A DNA stretch of 64,000 nucleotides from the NCBI GenBank assembly GCA_905250075.1, contig CAJNOP010000009.1, positions 4,359,310-4,423,309 on the forward strand. The letters run 5' to 3'. A program made the position numbers and the translations under genes. The DNA is from Rotaria sp. Silwood1. Lineage: Eukaryota > Rotifera > Eurotatoria > Philodinida > Philodinidae. Of the stretch, positions 38,260 to 49,898 are shown piece after piece. Every line of letters begins with the position of its first letter. Position 1 is the first letter of the stretch. The notes under the pieces are model-generated. The model was not told where the DNA came from and made no database searches. It saw only the letters and a program-made list of their open reading frames with translations.

Positions 38260-40752
38260 ATATTTTTTTTCATCTCATTCAATTTTGTTTTTGTTCTCTT
38301 GACTAACTGACCATCACTTATATCACTATCTCAATTGGTATGTGTCAATGTCTGTATCTATATATATACATACGTGTTCAATACAAAATTATGTCAAATG
38401 AATGATCCTTTCTATGAAAGAAAGAAAGAAAAAAAAGATAAAGATAAAGAAAGAAAAAAGGGCGCAGAGATGATGCTACTCATCTTCGCCCACATCATAT
38501 GCATGCACTCACACCTCCTCATACATCTGTGCACACGTTTTTGTCTTCTTCTTATTACATCGACATTTTGAAGTAAACGATATACATTGAAATAGACAAG
38601 TGAAAGAGAGAAAGAGAGAAATACTAATCCTTTTCGACGAGATCAACTATACCGATGACAAAATAACGATGATGAACCACTGATGGTGATACTACTATTA
38701 GTAACTAACACAATAGAGATAAAAAAAAGGACATGTACAAGTTAATTGGACTAGTTATGGATGTGATATAAAAAGATATGTCAATTATCATCGTCAAGAA
38801 CATATGGTTTAGAAATTTTATATAATCACGAAACATAATGAGAATGTATTCATAGCGAATAATAGGTCGTTTTTCTTTTTCTTGTATGAGCTCATTGTTT
38901 TACAATAAGTTTGTATGGATTATAAATTGACATGAAATTCTACATGTATAAAAGCGTTCGTACGATTGATTATAAAAATTTCAGATGAATTTCTAATTGA
39001 AAACTCATATATGAACGATAAGTGTATGTTGTTAATATAATTTTATTTAATATCGTATGATCAATTCGATGAATAAAAATGTTATTGTGTAATTGATAAT
39101 GAGTTGGTTCAAGAAAAAAAAAAACGAACATTTCTCATTAGTCATTGTATAATTACAATTATATTCATACGTATTTCGATTTATTTCTTTATATTTGTTG
39201 GAAATTTTTTTTTTTGATTTAAATTTTGTTAATCCATTCTTTCTTGTCTTTGCATATTTATTATTGCATGTTAAATTCATACAATTTCTTGTTCTTCTGA
39301 CCTTGATGGATTAGTCATATCAATGACAAAATTTTTCTTTTTTTTTCTTCTTTTTATTGAAGAACAATTAAAATAGTGTGGCTCATTGTACTGTTTTTGG
39401 AAACTATTTAATAATTTTTTTCTTATTAGTTTCTATTCTCGTAACAGTAACAACACCCAGTTGCTTCTATTGATATACTTAATAATTTTGACACTCGTTT
39501 GAATATGGACTTTTTTAACAAATGAAACCTATTGGAATTCTTCTATTACTACTTTGGTTTTCTTTTACATAATAATTGATTAATCAGAGGAAATAGACGA
39601 CGGTTTATTTTAATGAAGAAAAGTATTAGCAAGTTCTTCGAATAAAATTCTTTTTCACTCTCGTTTGGAAGAACGATACATTGGACGTTATAGAAGACTA
39701 CTGTGAATTATTAATGAATTTCTCTCAACATTGGAATTTTAATAATTATATAGACATCAAAAGATAGGATGTGAATGTATCTTTTGATTTTTTAGACATC
39801 CATACCTCATTCTCACATCCCTGTACGCCCCCACACCCGTTTTATGAAATAATATTCAACATTTTATAAGTCGATAGTGATGTCAAAGCGTGAAAATAGT
39901 GTGAGAGAACTACGATATTACGATAGTATAAATGATATCATAAAGTGAACTATTTCTTAGATCAAAATAAACATTTTCATTCGATTCAGAATGGTTGGAA
40001 ATCAATACGTCAAAATATTTTAAAAATTTCTACCTATAGAGAAATTATCTGAAAACGAATCGAAACTTCTCATTAAAATGATTATTCAGCCTTGTGTTAA
40101 TTTGTAGATCTCCAATCAGTAGTCCTTGTCCATCTTTCCGTATCAAAGTTTCATTCCACTTCCACAGACGTAATAGTGTATGTTGAAAAATGATCGCTCT
40201 TTTTCTAAAGAAAAAAAATCCAAACTTGCTAGCTAGTAGTATGTAGAAGTTATTCAAAAAACAACCACAGATCATCTTTTTTTGAAATGAATAATAGTTA
40301 CTTGTGAGAAGTAATTATCCTAGTTACGTAGTTACTTGTAAAGTCAAGGTAAAGTGCCATCTCACATCTTGGAACAGAAACACAACACTTTTAGTTGTAT
40401 TCACAGCTAAGTTTAGAACGTAAAAATCGCAGCCGAGGAAATATCGGTAATTCTTCATTGCTTTTTTTTTTTTGCAAAACACGTTTGAAAAGAAGTTGAA
40501 AGAAATGTAAAGAATGGAGGAAACTTGAGGATGTGGAGAATAAGAATCGACCCATTGTCGAATTCATTCGCAAGAAAGATGAATTCTGAGCTTAAGATAT
40601 ATTAAACCAAGAGTCTAAAAACCTGTTATTCTCCTATTCAATCGATAAGGTAATTTTTCATCCAATGTCTTTTTTACTATCAATTTCAAACAGAATCATT
40701 CAAGATGATTCACATGTAGAGTGATTTCTAATTACATTAAGTCATTCAAAGT
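38260..40752. other. Intergenic region, 2.5 kb, upstream of the SUEL-lectin gene
   Basis: No gene recognised. It contains a purine-rich GAAA/GATAAA stretch at about 38416-38460 and A/T homopolymers. There is a short pyrimidine/C-rich patch around 39800-39840 (CCCTGTACGCCCCCACACCCG). No terminal inverted repeats with target duplication were found in this interval. Confidence 0.5.
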
Positions 40753-41289
40753 CCTCATTTGGATTAGGTCCCGTTTCGTCAAAAGCTTAATTGATTTTCC
40801 TGTTTCGTCGAAAATGTATTTTTCTTCCATTCCCGTTTTGTCGAAAAAAGAAATTCTAATTAATCAATGAAGAATAGATTATATCATTTGATGAGATTTT
40901 TTCATCATACTAATTACGAATAGTGCGTAATTACTCGTAGATAAGTTTATCAAAAAATAAATAAAAACAGTTGTGTTTAAAATTTTATTTTGTGTATAGC
41001 GAAAAGTATCAAGTAATAAAGTTGGTTTATTACGTTTACTTTCAACAATAGATAGCATCGTTTTATGTAATAATGAATGAATATAACAAAAAAAAATGAA
41101 TTTTCCCTTTTTACTCTACATATATATATACTTTTGCAAAATTACTTATTACTAATATAGCGATATCAATTAGTTTCTTTTTAAGAAAATAGTTTAAGTC
41201 AATCAAAGAAATTGAGCTTATCACTTTGATTATAATTTTTTTCATTACAATTTAATTTTTCGACGAAACGGGAATCTACCCTCATTTGG
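40753..41289. mobile_element. MITE with 10-bp target duplication (Mutator-like type)
   Basis: A 517-bp element (40763-41279) is flanked by a perfect 10-bp direct repeat CCTCATTTGG at 40753-40762 and 41280-41289. Near-terminal inverted repeats read TCCCGTTTCGTCAAAAG on the left against CTTTTTCGACGAAACGGGA-like sequence on the right. The outermost bases are degraded. The left end carries two more copies of the motif (CCTGTTTCGTCGAAAA and CCCGTTTTGTCGAAAA) within 90 bp. Long duplications of 9-10 bp suggest a Mutator-like transposase source. The interior is AT-rich and non-coding. Confidence 0.75.
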
Positions 41290-41535
41290 TAGCATAAATC
41301 GGACAGAATGGTGTCATGATGATGAAAAGATAAATAGAAAGAATGACAAAAAATGTCTTGTTTGACGCAATATTGTCTGAGGAAATGATGCAAATGTAAA
41401 TACTAGAGCGTGTATTGTCATTTCATTTCTGATGATTCATATTGCATCAGATAGAACGAATATGTTAAAAGATTGCGTAGGATGTTTAGATATTTAAAAA
41501 GAAAGGAAGATAGTTGAAAAAATACTTAAAATCAT

Positions 41536-42738
41536 ATGAATCAAGAATCTACCATGACAGAACGATGCTCAATAGTTCTCAATGAAATCAAACAATTAGC
41601 TGATGGAGAAGATCTATCAAAATCGATCTCTCTTGAAGATTTGGACGGCAAAGAACGCAATCAAATCTACAATTTCATCGAAACTGAATATTGTAATCGA
41701 ATTGAGTTCGAAAAAAAATCTTCCAATTATGGTAACAATAAAAAAGTCGTGCTAATACTCACAAAGATTACTGGCAAGAAAGAAGTGAAGAAGATGCCTG
41801 TCCAAATCGATGATACGATGGTGGATCTTTTCTGCACATATAACAAACTGCCTATAGCAATAGTCAATCACAAATACATCGATTATTATCTCGACTCTTT
41901 AGATCCTTATTTCGATTGCCGAGCCACATTTTCTCAGTTCTTGGAAGATATTGAAACACATGAAACAGTAGGAAAATTGACAAGTCGTATCAATCAAATA
42001 CAAGAAAGTATTTTGAATTACATTACCACGCATCCATCTTTGCAAAAGTTTCACAATACACGATTTCAACAAGAGATAGACTTTATTAAATCGAGTATTT
42101 ACAAGACCCATTGTACACTCTATACAAAGGAGAATCATAATAAGTTATTTATTTCCGTTGATATTATCAAAGCAAACTATACTGTTTTGAATCATTATCA
42201 TCCAGAAATTTTCCAAAATTCAACCAGTTGGTTGGATTTTGTCAATTTGTTTTGTGGTGAAAAACCAATTCATACATTACTGAATTCTAAACTTTGGCGA
42301 CAACGTACTCTAGGACAAGCACGTATTACACCCAAAACCAATCAATTAGCAGAATATTTTGTTCGAAAAATATTACATGAAATGCAAACACCTACTACCG
42401 ATGTAGTTCTTCTACACAATGACGAAGCTGTTTTGCAATATAATCCATTGGTATTTCGTCGTCTAATGGATAATTATCATGGTACTTTTTTCAAAGTGAT
42501 ACCTTTTCGATTAGTAAAATTACCCCAATACAATTATTTCGTTAAAGAATATTTCGATCCATCACAATCAGTAGACAATGATCAAATTGTTATTACACGT
42601 TGTGAATTCAAATGCATTCCACTTCCATTTCTTATGCAATGCATTAAAAAATACGAAGATAAGCCTATTACTGAAATCGATCGCAAGGTTACGATTGAAT
42701 ATGGTCACGTGGCCACATTGGACGAGTTTATCTTCTAA
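41536..42738 (+). CDS. Intronless 400-aa protein, family unknown, candidate foreign gene
   Basis: One uninterrupted frame runs from ATG (MNQESTMTERCSIVL) to the stop at 42736-42738. A second ATG seven codons in is possible. All other long genes here are split by many introns. Codon choice uses C-ending and AAG codons more often than neighbours. The middle region, LFISVDIIKANYTVLNHYHP at ~210-229, then WLDFVNLFCG and the LWRQRTLGQARITPKTNQLA stretch at ~255-275, resembles from memory a conserved protein of unknown function found in large DNA viruses and some protists (pattern ISVD-KANF ... RQ--G). I cannot confirm this without a search. No signal peptide or membrane segment. It sits directly after a MITE and before a broken TIR-SAM gene. 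A domesticated, possibly viral or protist-derived gene is my inference. Confidence 0.6.
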   Translation: MNQESTMTERCSIVLNEIKQLADGEDLSKSISLEDLDGKERNQIYNFIETEYCNRIEFEKKSSNYGNNKKVVLILTKITGKKEVKKMPVQIDDTMVDLFCTYNKLPIAIVNHKYIDYYLDSLDPYFDCRATFSQFLEDIETHETVGKLTSRINQIQESILNYITTHPSLQKFHNTRFQQEIDFIKSSIYKTHCTLYTKENHNKLFISVDIIKANYTVLNHYHPEIFQNSTSWLDFVNLFCGEKPIHTLLNSKLWRQRTLGQARITPKTNQLAEYFVRKILHEMQTPTTDVVLLHNDEAVLQYNPLVFRRLMDNYHGTFFKVIPFRLVKLPQYNYFVKEYFDPSQSVDNDQIVITRCEFKCIPLPFLMQCIKKYEDKPITEIDRKVTIEYGHVATLDEFIF

Positions 42739-42995
42739 AGTTCTTTTTATTTTTATATTTTTAATTTATATGTGTAATAATGTCAAACAAAGAATGACTT
42801 CTGGACATAAGATAACGTCGAATCGAATATTTTTTCAACAGTTATAGTCTTTTCATTTTTTGAAGATCAGTTGAGATATTTCTTTGTCAAAGTCTCTACT
42901 AGATATGGACTATCATAAAAAAAAAAGAAAATCAACAATAAAAAAAGGCATCTATGTTTTCGTTTTGAAGTAATGCTGAATTCAATTTTAACTAC

Positions 42996-43745
42996 TAGTG
43001 TGCCTGTTGAAATCGATATAGGACGTCCATGAAGAGAACAAATTGATCACAATATAATGCTTGATTATATTCCCGTGTCTATTATTTTTGCATATCGATA
43101 TATTCTTGTTGCCGATCAGATCGTAAACATAGACCATAAAGGAAAAGATCAGTTGAATATTGAAATCGATAGACATTTGTCAATTTTGATTCAATATTAT
43201 TCTGATTGAACCTTCGATCAATATCTTTGAATGTCCACTGTTCGATTTTCTTTGTTGAATTTGTCAAACTGAGCGATGTGTTCGGTTGATCTGAATTTTT
43301 GTCTAGTTTCATGCCAAGAAGATTGTCTGGAAATCCGATCATGGAGTTACTGATGTTCTTATTCGTTTTGGTTCATCTTGTTTTCGTTGTTGTGAATCAT
43401 CATCAACGATCAAATTGAGAATTATCGTTATCGTATTGCCGAATGATCGTTTTCCAAAACGAGCATATTGTGGATCAACAATACGTATGCCAAGCCAATT
43501 ACTGACAACTTAATCTTTCTTCAGATAAACAGAAATAAATCGTTTTTTAAGTGTATTTCTCGCATACATTACTTCTTGACGACATGATTTACTATTTTGA
43601 TATTCTTTCGTAATTAGAAACATAACAACATGAACATTTTCGATTGCTTCATTAATTTTTTTCCATAAATCACCACTCCGACAATAGATCAAATCGGTCT
43701 GAATATTAAGACGTAGATCTTCAAAATGGTAATGTAAGTTTTATT
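42996..43745 (-). pseudogene. TIR-SAM protein pseudogene
   Basis: Reading down the minus strand from ~43745, a TIR-like segment appears: LHYHFEDLRLNIQTD, CRSGDLWKKINEAIENVHVV, MFLITKEYQNSKSCRQEVMYA and SNWLGIRIVDPQ. It is cut by an in-frame TAA at 43510-43512. After a frame change near 43345-43400 a SAM-like segment follows (IEQWTFKDIDRRFNQNNIE...YRFQYSTDLFLYGLCLR). A further frame change or stop near 43082 precedes a last piece (YNQALYCDQFVLFMDVLYRF). TIR plus SAM with this spacing is common among rotifer TIR proteins as I recall. At least three lesions and no convincing 5' exon make this a relic. Intact TIR domains act as NAD-consuming or adaptor modules. Confidence 0.7.
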
Positions 43746-44910
43746 TTCGATTCATGAAGAATAATCCATGACGATTTACATTGTTGAAGTGTATTGACAA
43801 GATCAAGACCATGCCCGAATATCAGGAACAAGGTCGAAAACTTAGTTGCTATTGTTAACGGAATCTATATAAGCACTTTCTGTTAGCACTGTACTTAAGG
43901 TGTGAGTGTGGGTTTAAGTGAAGATAAGATAAACATCGACACCCTTCAATAATTTGAAATTGAAAACTTTCTCACGAAAGAGAATGCTGTCAGTAGATGA
44001 TGAAATCGAAATTTGTTGCTTTTGCTTAGTCAAAGAAAAAATTTGTTTATCTAGTAGTTAGTATTGATCAATTTTCATCATTTTTCTGATGCATTATCTC
44101 ATTCATTATGTTTAGTCACTTCTAGTATCAGTTAGAAATGCTTTTTATTATTCTTAGACGCCATAAAATTGATGAGCGAAGACAGTTTTTCGGCAGATAG
44201 ACACATCAATTTGTTTTACTAATATTTTTGTTTCTTAAAGATCGCAACAAGAAAAAGGAAAGTAGTAAAAACTATGAAGCGTATGACCTGACATCTTGAT
44301 TCATTGAATATTTTTATAAAATTTCCGAAAACTTCTTACAATCAACAAAAAAATGAAAACAGTTTCATACAAGGCTAAAAAACAATTTTATATACAAAAA
44401 GATCTTGTGATTGGTAAATACAAACCCAATCCATGTACAAGCAAATTGTGTACTAGATTGCGATGTCACTTGGAATATTCCAACTTGAAAAGAAAACATC
44501 GAATATTGAGTTACTTCAAAAGGTAAAAATTATTTTTTTGTTTTGTATCAAGTTCTAAACCGTCGGAAAAGTCATGACAATTTTCATTAGAAGATTATCA
44601 ATATCTAAATAAAATTGATTTCTATCTCTTATTAGTTCTTGTTCAAGACATTAGTTTTTCAAATTTTATGTAGAAATAGCTTTCTTCTTGACCTAAGTTT
44701 GAAATAACTCCAATGAAATGAGTTCGAAGGTCGATAACAGCTAAATTATTCTATAATAAATGATAATAAATCTAATTACGAACAATTTCTTGATATTAAC
44801 AATGCATATAGTTTTGCCTTTTCTTTGTTAATTTTAGCACTTGATCCAGTAATTTCTTTTTAATTGTGTTCTAGTTACAGACTTTGATAATATTTTGCAA
44901 CTACATAAGT
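43746..44910. other. Intergenic region, 1.2 kb, no gene recognised
   Basis: AT-rich, with stops in all frames. A TTGTGTTCTAG acceptor-like sequence at about 44865-44875 precedes the RING gene ATG at 44911 and probably ends a 5'UTR intron or marks a trans-splice site. Confidence 0.45.
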
Positions 44911-45216
44911 ATGACATCATTGGATAATGATAATAAATCCAAAAATGGATTACTCGTGGATAAACATTCTAAGACAGAGTCGTACAAGTCTGATGATGAG
45001 AACACATCATTGTCTCAATCGTCTCCTAGCTGTCCACCTGAGCAAATATCTACAAATTTTGTTACTAATCTATGTATTGTTTGTTCAAAAAATCGTCGAG
45101 CACTTGCATTTGTACCATGTGGTCATTTCGCTGTTTGTGTACCATGTGGACATGGTTTAAAGTCGTGTCCAACATGTGGATCAAACATTAAAGGGTTGTT
45201 ACGAATTTATGACTAA
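44911..45216 (+). CDS. Small RING-finger protein with IAP-type RING (101 aa)
   Basis: A single exon starts at ATG (MTSLDNDNKSKNG). Residues 1-50 are Ser/Lys/Asp-rich and probably disordered. Residues ~55-101 form a C-terminal RING: CIVC-x11-CGHFAVCVPC-x6-CPTC, ending GLLRIYD. Cys/His spacing is identical to the RING of the IAP gene at 45995-48258 and to cIAP/neuralized-type RINGs. RINGs of this type recruit E2 enzymes and dimerise through their C-terminal tail. With no BIR or other substrate domain, it could be a stand-alone E3, a dimer partner of an IAP, or a remnant of a larger gene. No upstream coding exon was found. Confidence 0.75.
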   Translation: MTSLDNDNKSKNGLLVDKHSKTESYKSDDENTSLSQSSPSCPPEQISTNFVTNLCIVCSKNRRALAFVPCGHFAVCVPCGHGLKSCPTCGSNIKGLLRIYD

Positions 45217-45994
45217 AAATATACATTACACACATTTATTACTTGGTATCTTTGAACACACACTTTTCATTTAAAATTTTGATGAGATTTGTAGTATTTA
45301 TATAGTAGTTGATGGGCTTCATATTATTATAAAGTTGAGCACCGATGAATAAAAGCAATGTTCTGTTTACCTAATACGCGTTTTCGAACTTAGTTTCAAT
45401 GAACTTTTATACAAAAAGTATTTTCATGATAAGTTCAAAAATTATTCTTTGAAGTCATTTTAATTGATATTAATAATTCAAATAATTTCATATTGACAAA
45501 AGTATTTAAATTGTGTTCAATATTTCACATAGAAAATTATTCTTTTGTCAAGTTTTTTAAAAAATTTTTGTCCATATAAAGTTGTATATATTATGAGTCA
45601 TGTTGAACATTTGTTTATGTTGTACATAATTACTCAATATATTTGTATATTTTATATTCCATTAGCTCTCTAAATTTGATTGTGTATTGATGTTTTTTTT
45701 TTGCCTCCCTCCCTGCCCTTTTCTTTATTGAATAAAAACTAAGAAAAATATCTCATAACACTAAATGATACATAATATATAGTAATTATGTTCTTCAGGT
45801 ATAACTAATATTATTATGTTTTGATTATATCTGGATTATATAGTAAAAATATTTATCAAGTGACTTATTGTTCTACATGTAACCAGCACAAGAGAACATC
45901 ACTATATATTTTTCATCATCGATGAAAGTTTTTCACTTGATTAATTGAATTTCGAGCAATAAATTGTATTATATTGAATCCATTAGCTATAGTA
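45217..45994. other. Convergent intergenic spacer between RING gene and IAP gene
   Basis: AT-rich 3' flanks. AATAAA-like signals occur at about 45350 (GAATAAAAGC) for the RING gene. Nothing else was recognised. Confidence 0.45.
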
Positions 45995-48258
45995 TTAAGC
46001 TGAATAGACAATAGCATATGCAATTACATTTGTTTGGCAGACTGGACATAAGCGTTTAATTCGACCACATGACTCACATAAACAAAAATGGCGACATGGT
46101 AAAGCCATAAGTTTTTTTTCTTCAACTCTACACCATATACATTTATGAGACACTATATAAAAAATATTACATATAAACAGTTATATTTTTTGTATGTAGA
46201 TTTGATATTTTACCTTGTCTGATCGGTAATTGTGGGTCAATATCATTCAATTGTCGAGCATAACGACAGGGTAAAAAAGAATGTAGATCTGTGAGATATG
46301 GATGAGATCGTTTACGGCGATGGACAGCAGGTATGCTATGTTTACAATAGAAACACTTGATAAATATACTATGATTTGGATAATACCAGCCAGATTTTGC
46401 TAGTTCCTGAGCATTGATTGGACATCCGCCAGGAAAATTTTCAAATGAAAGTTGTCTTTGAGACACCATGAAAAAAGATTCATGTTTCGATTGAACAAGA
46501 CCATCATATGGTTGTGATTCGGCATTTATAATATCTTCATCTGTGAAATTTTCTCTAATTGTTCTTATGGGTATTGAATTGGAATGAAATGGATTGAGTG
46601 CAAGAACAAATAAACACAATGGTGAAAGATATTTGTGAATAACTAAAGGATTATCATTTGGTTTCCAATCGTAATAACATATATGACAATGAGGACACAT
46701 TGAATAATCTTCTTCTGCATATATTATCCAACCTCCTTTAGTCATATCATCTGGTGATGGTTTAATGCATGACCAATTTTTTAGTGATCGTTCTCGTTCA
46801 ATAGTTACATTTAGTTGTTCAGTAAATTGATCACCTAAGTCTATGTTTTGAAAGAAAATATAAATAAAAATCTTCTATTTAATTTTAATTTAAAACATAC
46901 TTTGTCGACTTATTTTGTAATTTTGAAGGTCATCATCAAACGATTTTAATATATCTATATTTCAATTAAAGTGTAAATTTTTTTTCTTTTTATTGAAAGA
47001 GAAAAATCATTCTTACCAGCATATGATTGGGATGTATTATTCAATAAGTAAGACAATGATGAATGTTTATCATTGAAAGATCGTTGTTTGTTCTCATAAA
47101 TATCTTTCAATACAATACTTGGAATAACAATTTCTTTCTTCTCGATCTCGATATGCTCAATCTGTTTTTTGATAATTTCACATCCAATCAATAAATCACA
47201 GGCATCGATCAAATCATCGTCTAAATAATTGCATATACATTTATAAGAAAAGAAAAAAATTGTTCTATTATTTCTTTTTTACATCTATGTCGAAGTTGAT
47301 TTCTCCAACAACGTTCAACGATTGATCGTTCGAATTTATTTACTTCTATTAATTGTTTCGAAATAGGTAAATCAAGACAATCAGCAGTGAGTCTTAAGAG
47401 TGTTGTATCATCCAGCATACTCAATCGATGATGATCATTTTTAAATTCACTAGTTTTAACATTTTCTAGATAAATCAAAATAATGACTCATTAATGAAAA
47501 TATATTTCTTTTATTAATAACTGTTAGTTACAATAGACTTTACAAACCTGACATATGTTCTGTTGCACGTTGAATTTTATGATATAATTCTTCACCACAT
47601 AATTGTCTAGCATAATTACAATGTGAAAACCATCGTACATGTTCAGCAATTGGATGATTATTTAATTCCCAATTATCGAATGAACCATTACAATAGAAAC
47701 AAATTATTTTAGAACCATTATAGAAGAAACCTGCATCAACAAGTTTGTCTATCGATGGAAATCCTTGTTTAGACCAAGTAGAAAATGATGCTAAACGTTT
47801 TTTAGGGTCAGCATAATCAATGTAACTTGGTATTGTAGATCCAATGTTGTTTTGTTGTAAAGAATTACAATGAGATAAAGATTTGACACATAAACAATTC
47901 GGTGAAAATATTTTGTGTACTTCATATGGATCATCTATTTCAATATTCCATTGATGACATATGAGACCACAATAAATACAAATAACTCGATCGTCAATAT
48001 TACACCCAAAAAATCCAGCATCAATCATTCGAGAACGAAATGATACTGGATGAGGCCAACAAGAAAATGTACGATGACGAATCGTTCTCAATCTATTTGG
48101 TTCACTCCAAGTATATGGTACTTGTCGCTTTTGCCATTTTAATGATTTTTCTATGCAGAAAAAAAGAAATGAAGGAAATTTATAGATTAAGAATAGTATT
48201 TCGAAAAAAACTTATTATGCTTACGTATATCTACAGGTTTATTGTTTGAACAGGCCAT
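45995..48258 (-). CDS. Inhibitor-of-apoptosis protein with four BIR-like repeats and C-terminal RING (620 aa)
   Basis: Seven exons join in phase: 48225-48258, 47548-48150, 47283-47465, 47017-47220, 46901-46954, 46214-46840, 45995-46152. BIR1 (~30-100) has CIYC...H-x6-C. BIR2 (~125-195) has LASFSTWSKQGFP, CFYCNGSFDNW and HVRWFSHC. A 170-residue linker of unknown fold follows, then BIR3 (~375-440) with CPHCHICYYDW and HKYLSPLC. BIR4 (~490-560) has CFYCK but a shortened DLHSFLPC (H-x4-C) and no central Trp, so it is degenerate. The RING at ~575-620 is CIWC-x11-CRHFCLCESC-x6-CPVC, ending AYAIVYSA. Known: BIRs bind caspases or IAP-binding motifs, and the RING gives E3 activity. There is no CARD and no obvious UBA. 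It is a BIRC2/3/XIAP-class protein but not a one-to-one ortholog I can name. Confidence 0.9.
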
Positions 48259-49357
48259 TACAGGAATTATTTTACTGAGTTATTTTAAAATATAAAAATC
48301 TAAAACAATAAAATTAAAGAAAAAAAACTTTCAATTTTTATCTTGAAAATATTTTTATGAATATTCTATCATATAACCACAAATACTAATCGAATGTTTC
48401 GCTTACTTGCTTTAGTGATCAAAGTATTTGATCATAGACGTTTATATTAAGAAACTCGCTTGTAATTACATCACAGTCGGCTTTTTTCTAAGGTGACTCA
48501 TCAATCATGTGGCAAGAAATAAAAAAAAAAACATTACTTTTCGGCGATTGAATACAAAAAACATAAAAACATTGATGAATTTACACTATTCTCAATTATG
48601 TACCACCTTCGAATGCATCCAATAGCAATTATTAGTTAGAAAAAGCATGAGTAATTTTTTTTTTGTCCTCAAACAACGTGACCCACAGACATTAGCAAAC
48701 ATGTACCTAAGAAAAACAAAAATGCTTGATTGCTCACGTCATTTTCCTTTCCTTTCTATCCACATCAAGACCTTATCATCAGATAGTATTATTTTCATGT
48801 ATAGACGTTTACTATCGTGGCGTCAAAACAACATATGTTTCTTTAGGTTTACTAGAAATAACATCAATAGATGGTGCTGAATTATTGAAACTTTACAAAT
48901 AATTATGTGAAATAAATAATAATTTACAGTGAGATAACTTTGCTACAAAAAACTAACAAATTTCATGGAGATTGTCATCTTCTTTAACTCTTTTCTTAAA
49001 ATCTAAAAACTATAAGCAATCATTGGTTTTTATAGTATTGTCATGTAATCTTATAGTTTCATAATCTGACGTCATTGGCAATGTGTCATAGAAATATTTA
49101 GGCAACAGTTTGAGCTTATGAAAAACTATACGTGTCAAAAGATCTTACTTAATCGATATTGCACATTTTTTTGAAATCTTTTTTTATGTAAATTTTCGAA
49201 TTCGAAATTCACTTGTGTATGAATTCATCTTTTATTTACAATTATGTTTGCTAATTAGCAGTAGTGTCAAACTTGAAATTTGAATTCAAGTATTCAACTG
49301 TTCTACTGTTCAAGTTTTCGAGTAGTCAACGACTGGAACACCATCAGAATTACCTAC

Positions 49358-49876
49358 CCATGTAAAAAAAATGACCGTAAAAATCAGATTTTAATCGATT
49401 TTTTTCTGATTAATAATCGATTAAAATAGCACGATTTTAATCAGATTTTAATCCGATTTCTTGATTTTTAATAAATTTTAATCGATTATATTTGATTTTA
49501 GTCAAATGTTAATCGATTTTAATCGATTTTCATGAGACTTTAATCGATTTTAATCTAAGATATCGGCATTATGGCTTACACGAGTGAGTGTGAATCGATG
49601 TCATATATAGGAATGTGTCAAGGATAGAGCTAGTACTATGCTTACCATTTGTTGACGCAAGGAGTCAGAAAAAATAATAAAAAATTCAAATTTCTAAGTG
49701 AAAACTGGAGAAAAACGCGTTTTTTAGTCACAGCAATTAAAATCGAATAATTGATTCAAATTTATTAAAAATCAAGAAATCGGGTTAAAATCTGATTAAA
49801 ATCGTGCCATTTTAATCGATTATTAATCAGAAAAAAATCGATTAAAATCTGATTTTTCCGATCATTTTTTACATGG
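49358..49876. mobile_element. Long-TIR fold-back/MITE built of TTTTAATCGATT motifs
   Basis: About 120 bp at each end are inverted copies. The left end starts CCATGTAAAAAAAATGACC and the right end finishes GATCATTTTTTACATGG. The arms include CTGATTAATAATCGATTAAAA and a GATTTCTTGATTTTTAATAA segment. The interior repeats TTTTAATCGATT several times. No clear target duplication was seen, so the superfamily is undetermined. The element is non-coding. Confidence 0.8.
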
Positions 49877-49898
49877 TTAACATCGACAGAAATTGTCT

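Noticed and set aside
38401..38470. Coding signal in the GAAA/GATAAA stretch
   Set aside because: Simple purine repeat. The Lys/Glu/Asp-rich translation is a consequence of the repeat.
47239..47282. Longer version of IAP exon 3 ending at 47239
   Set aside because: That donor leaves the wrong phase for the next exon and gives an immediate stop. The donor at 47282 keeps the frame.
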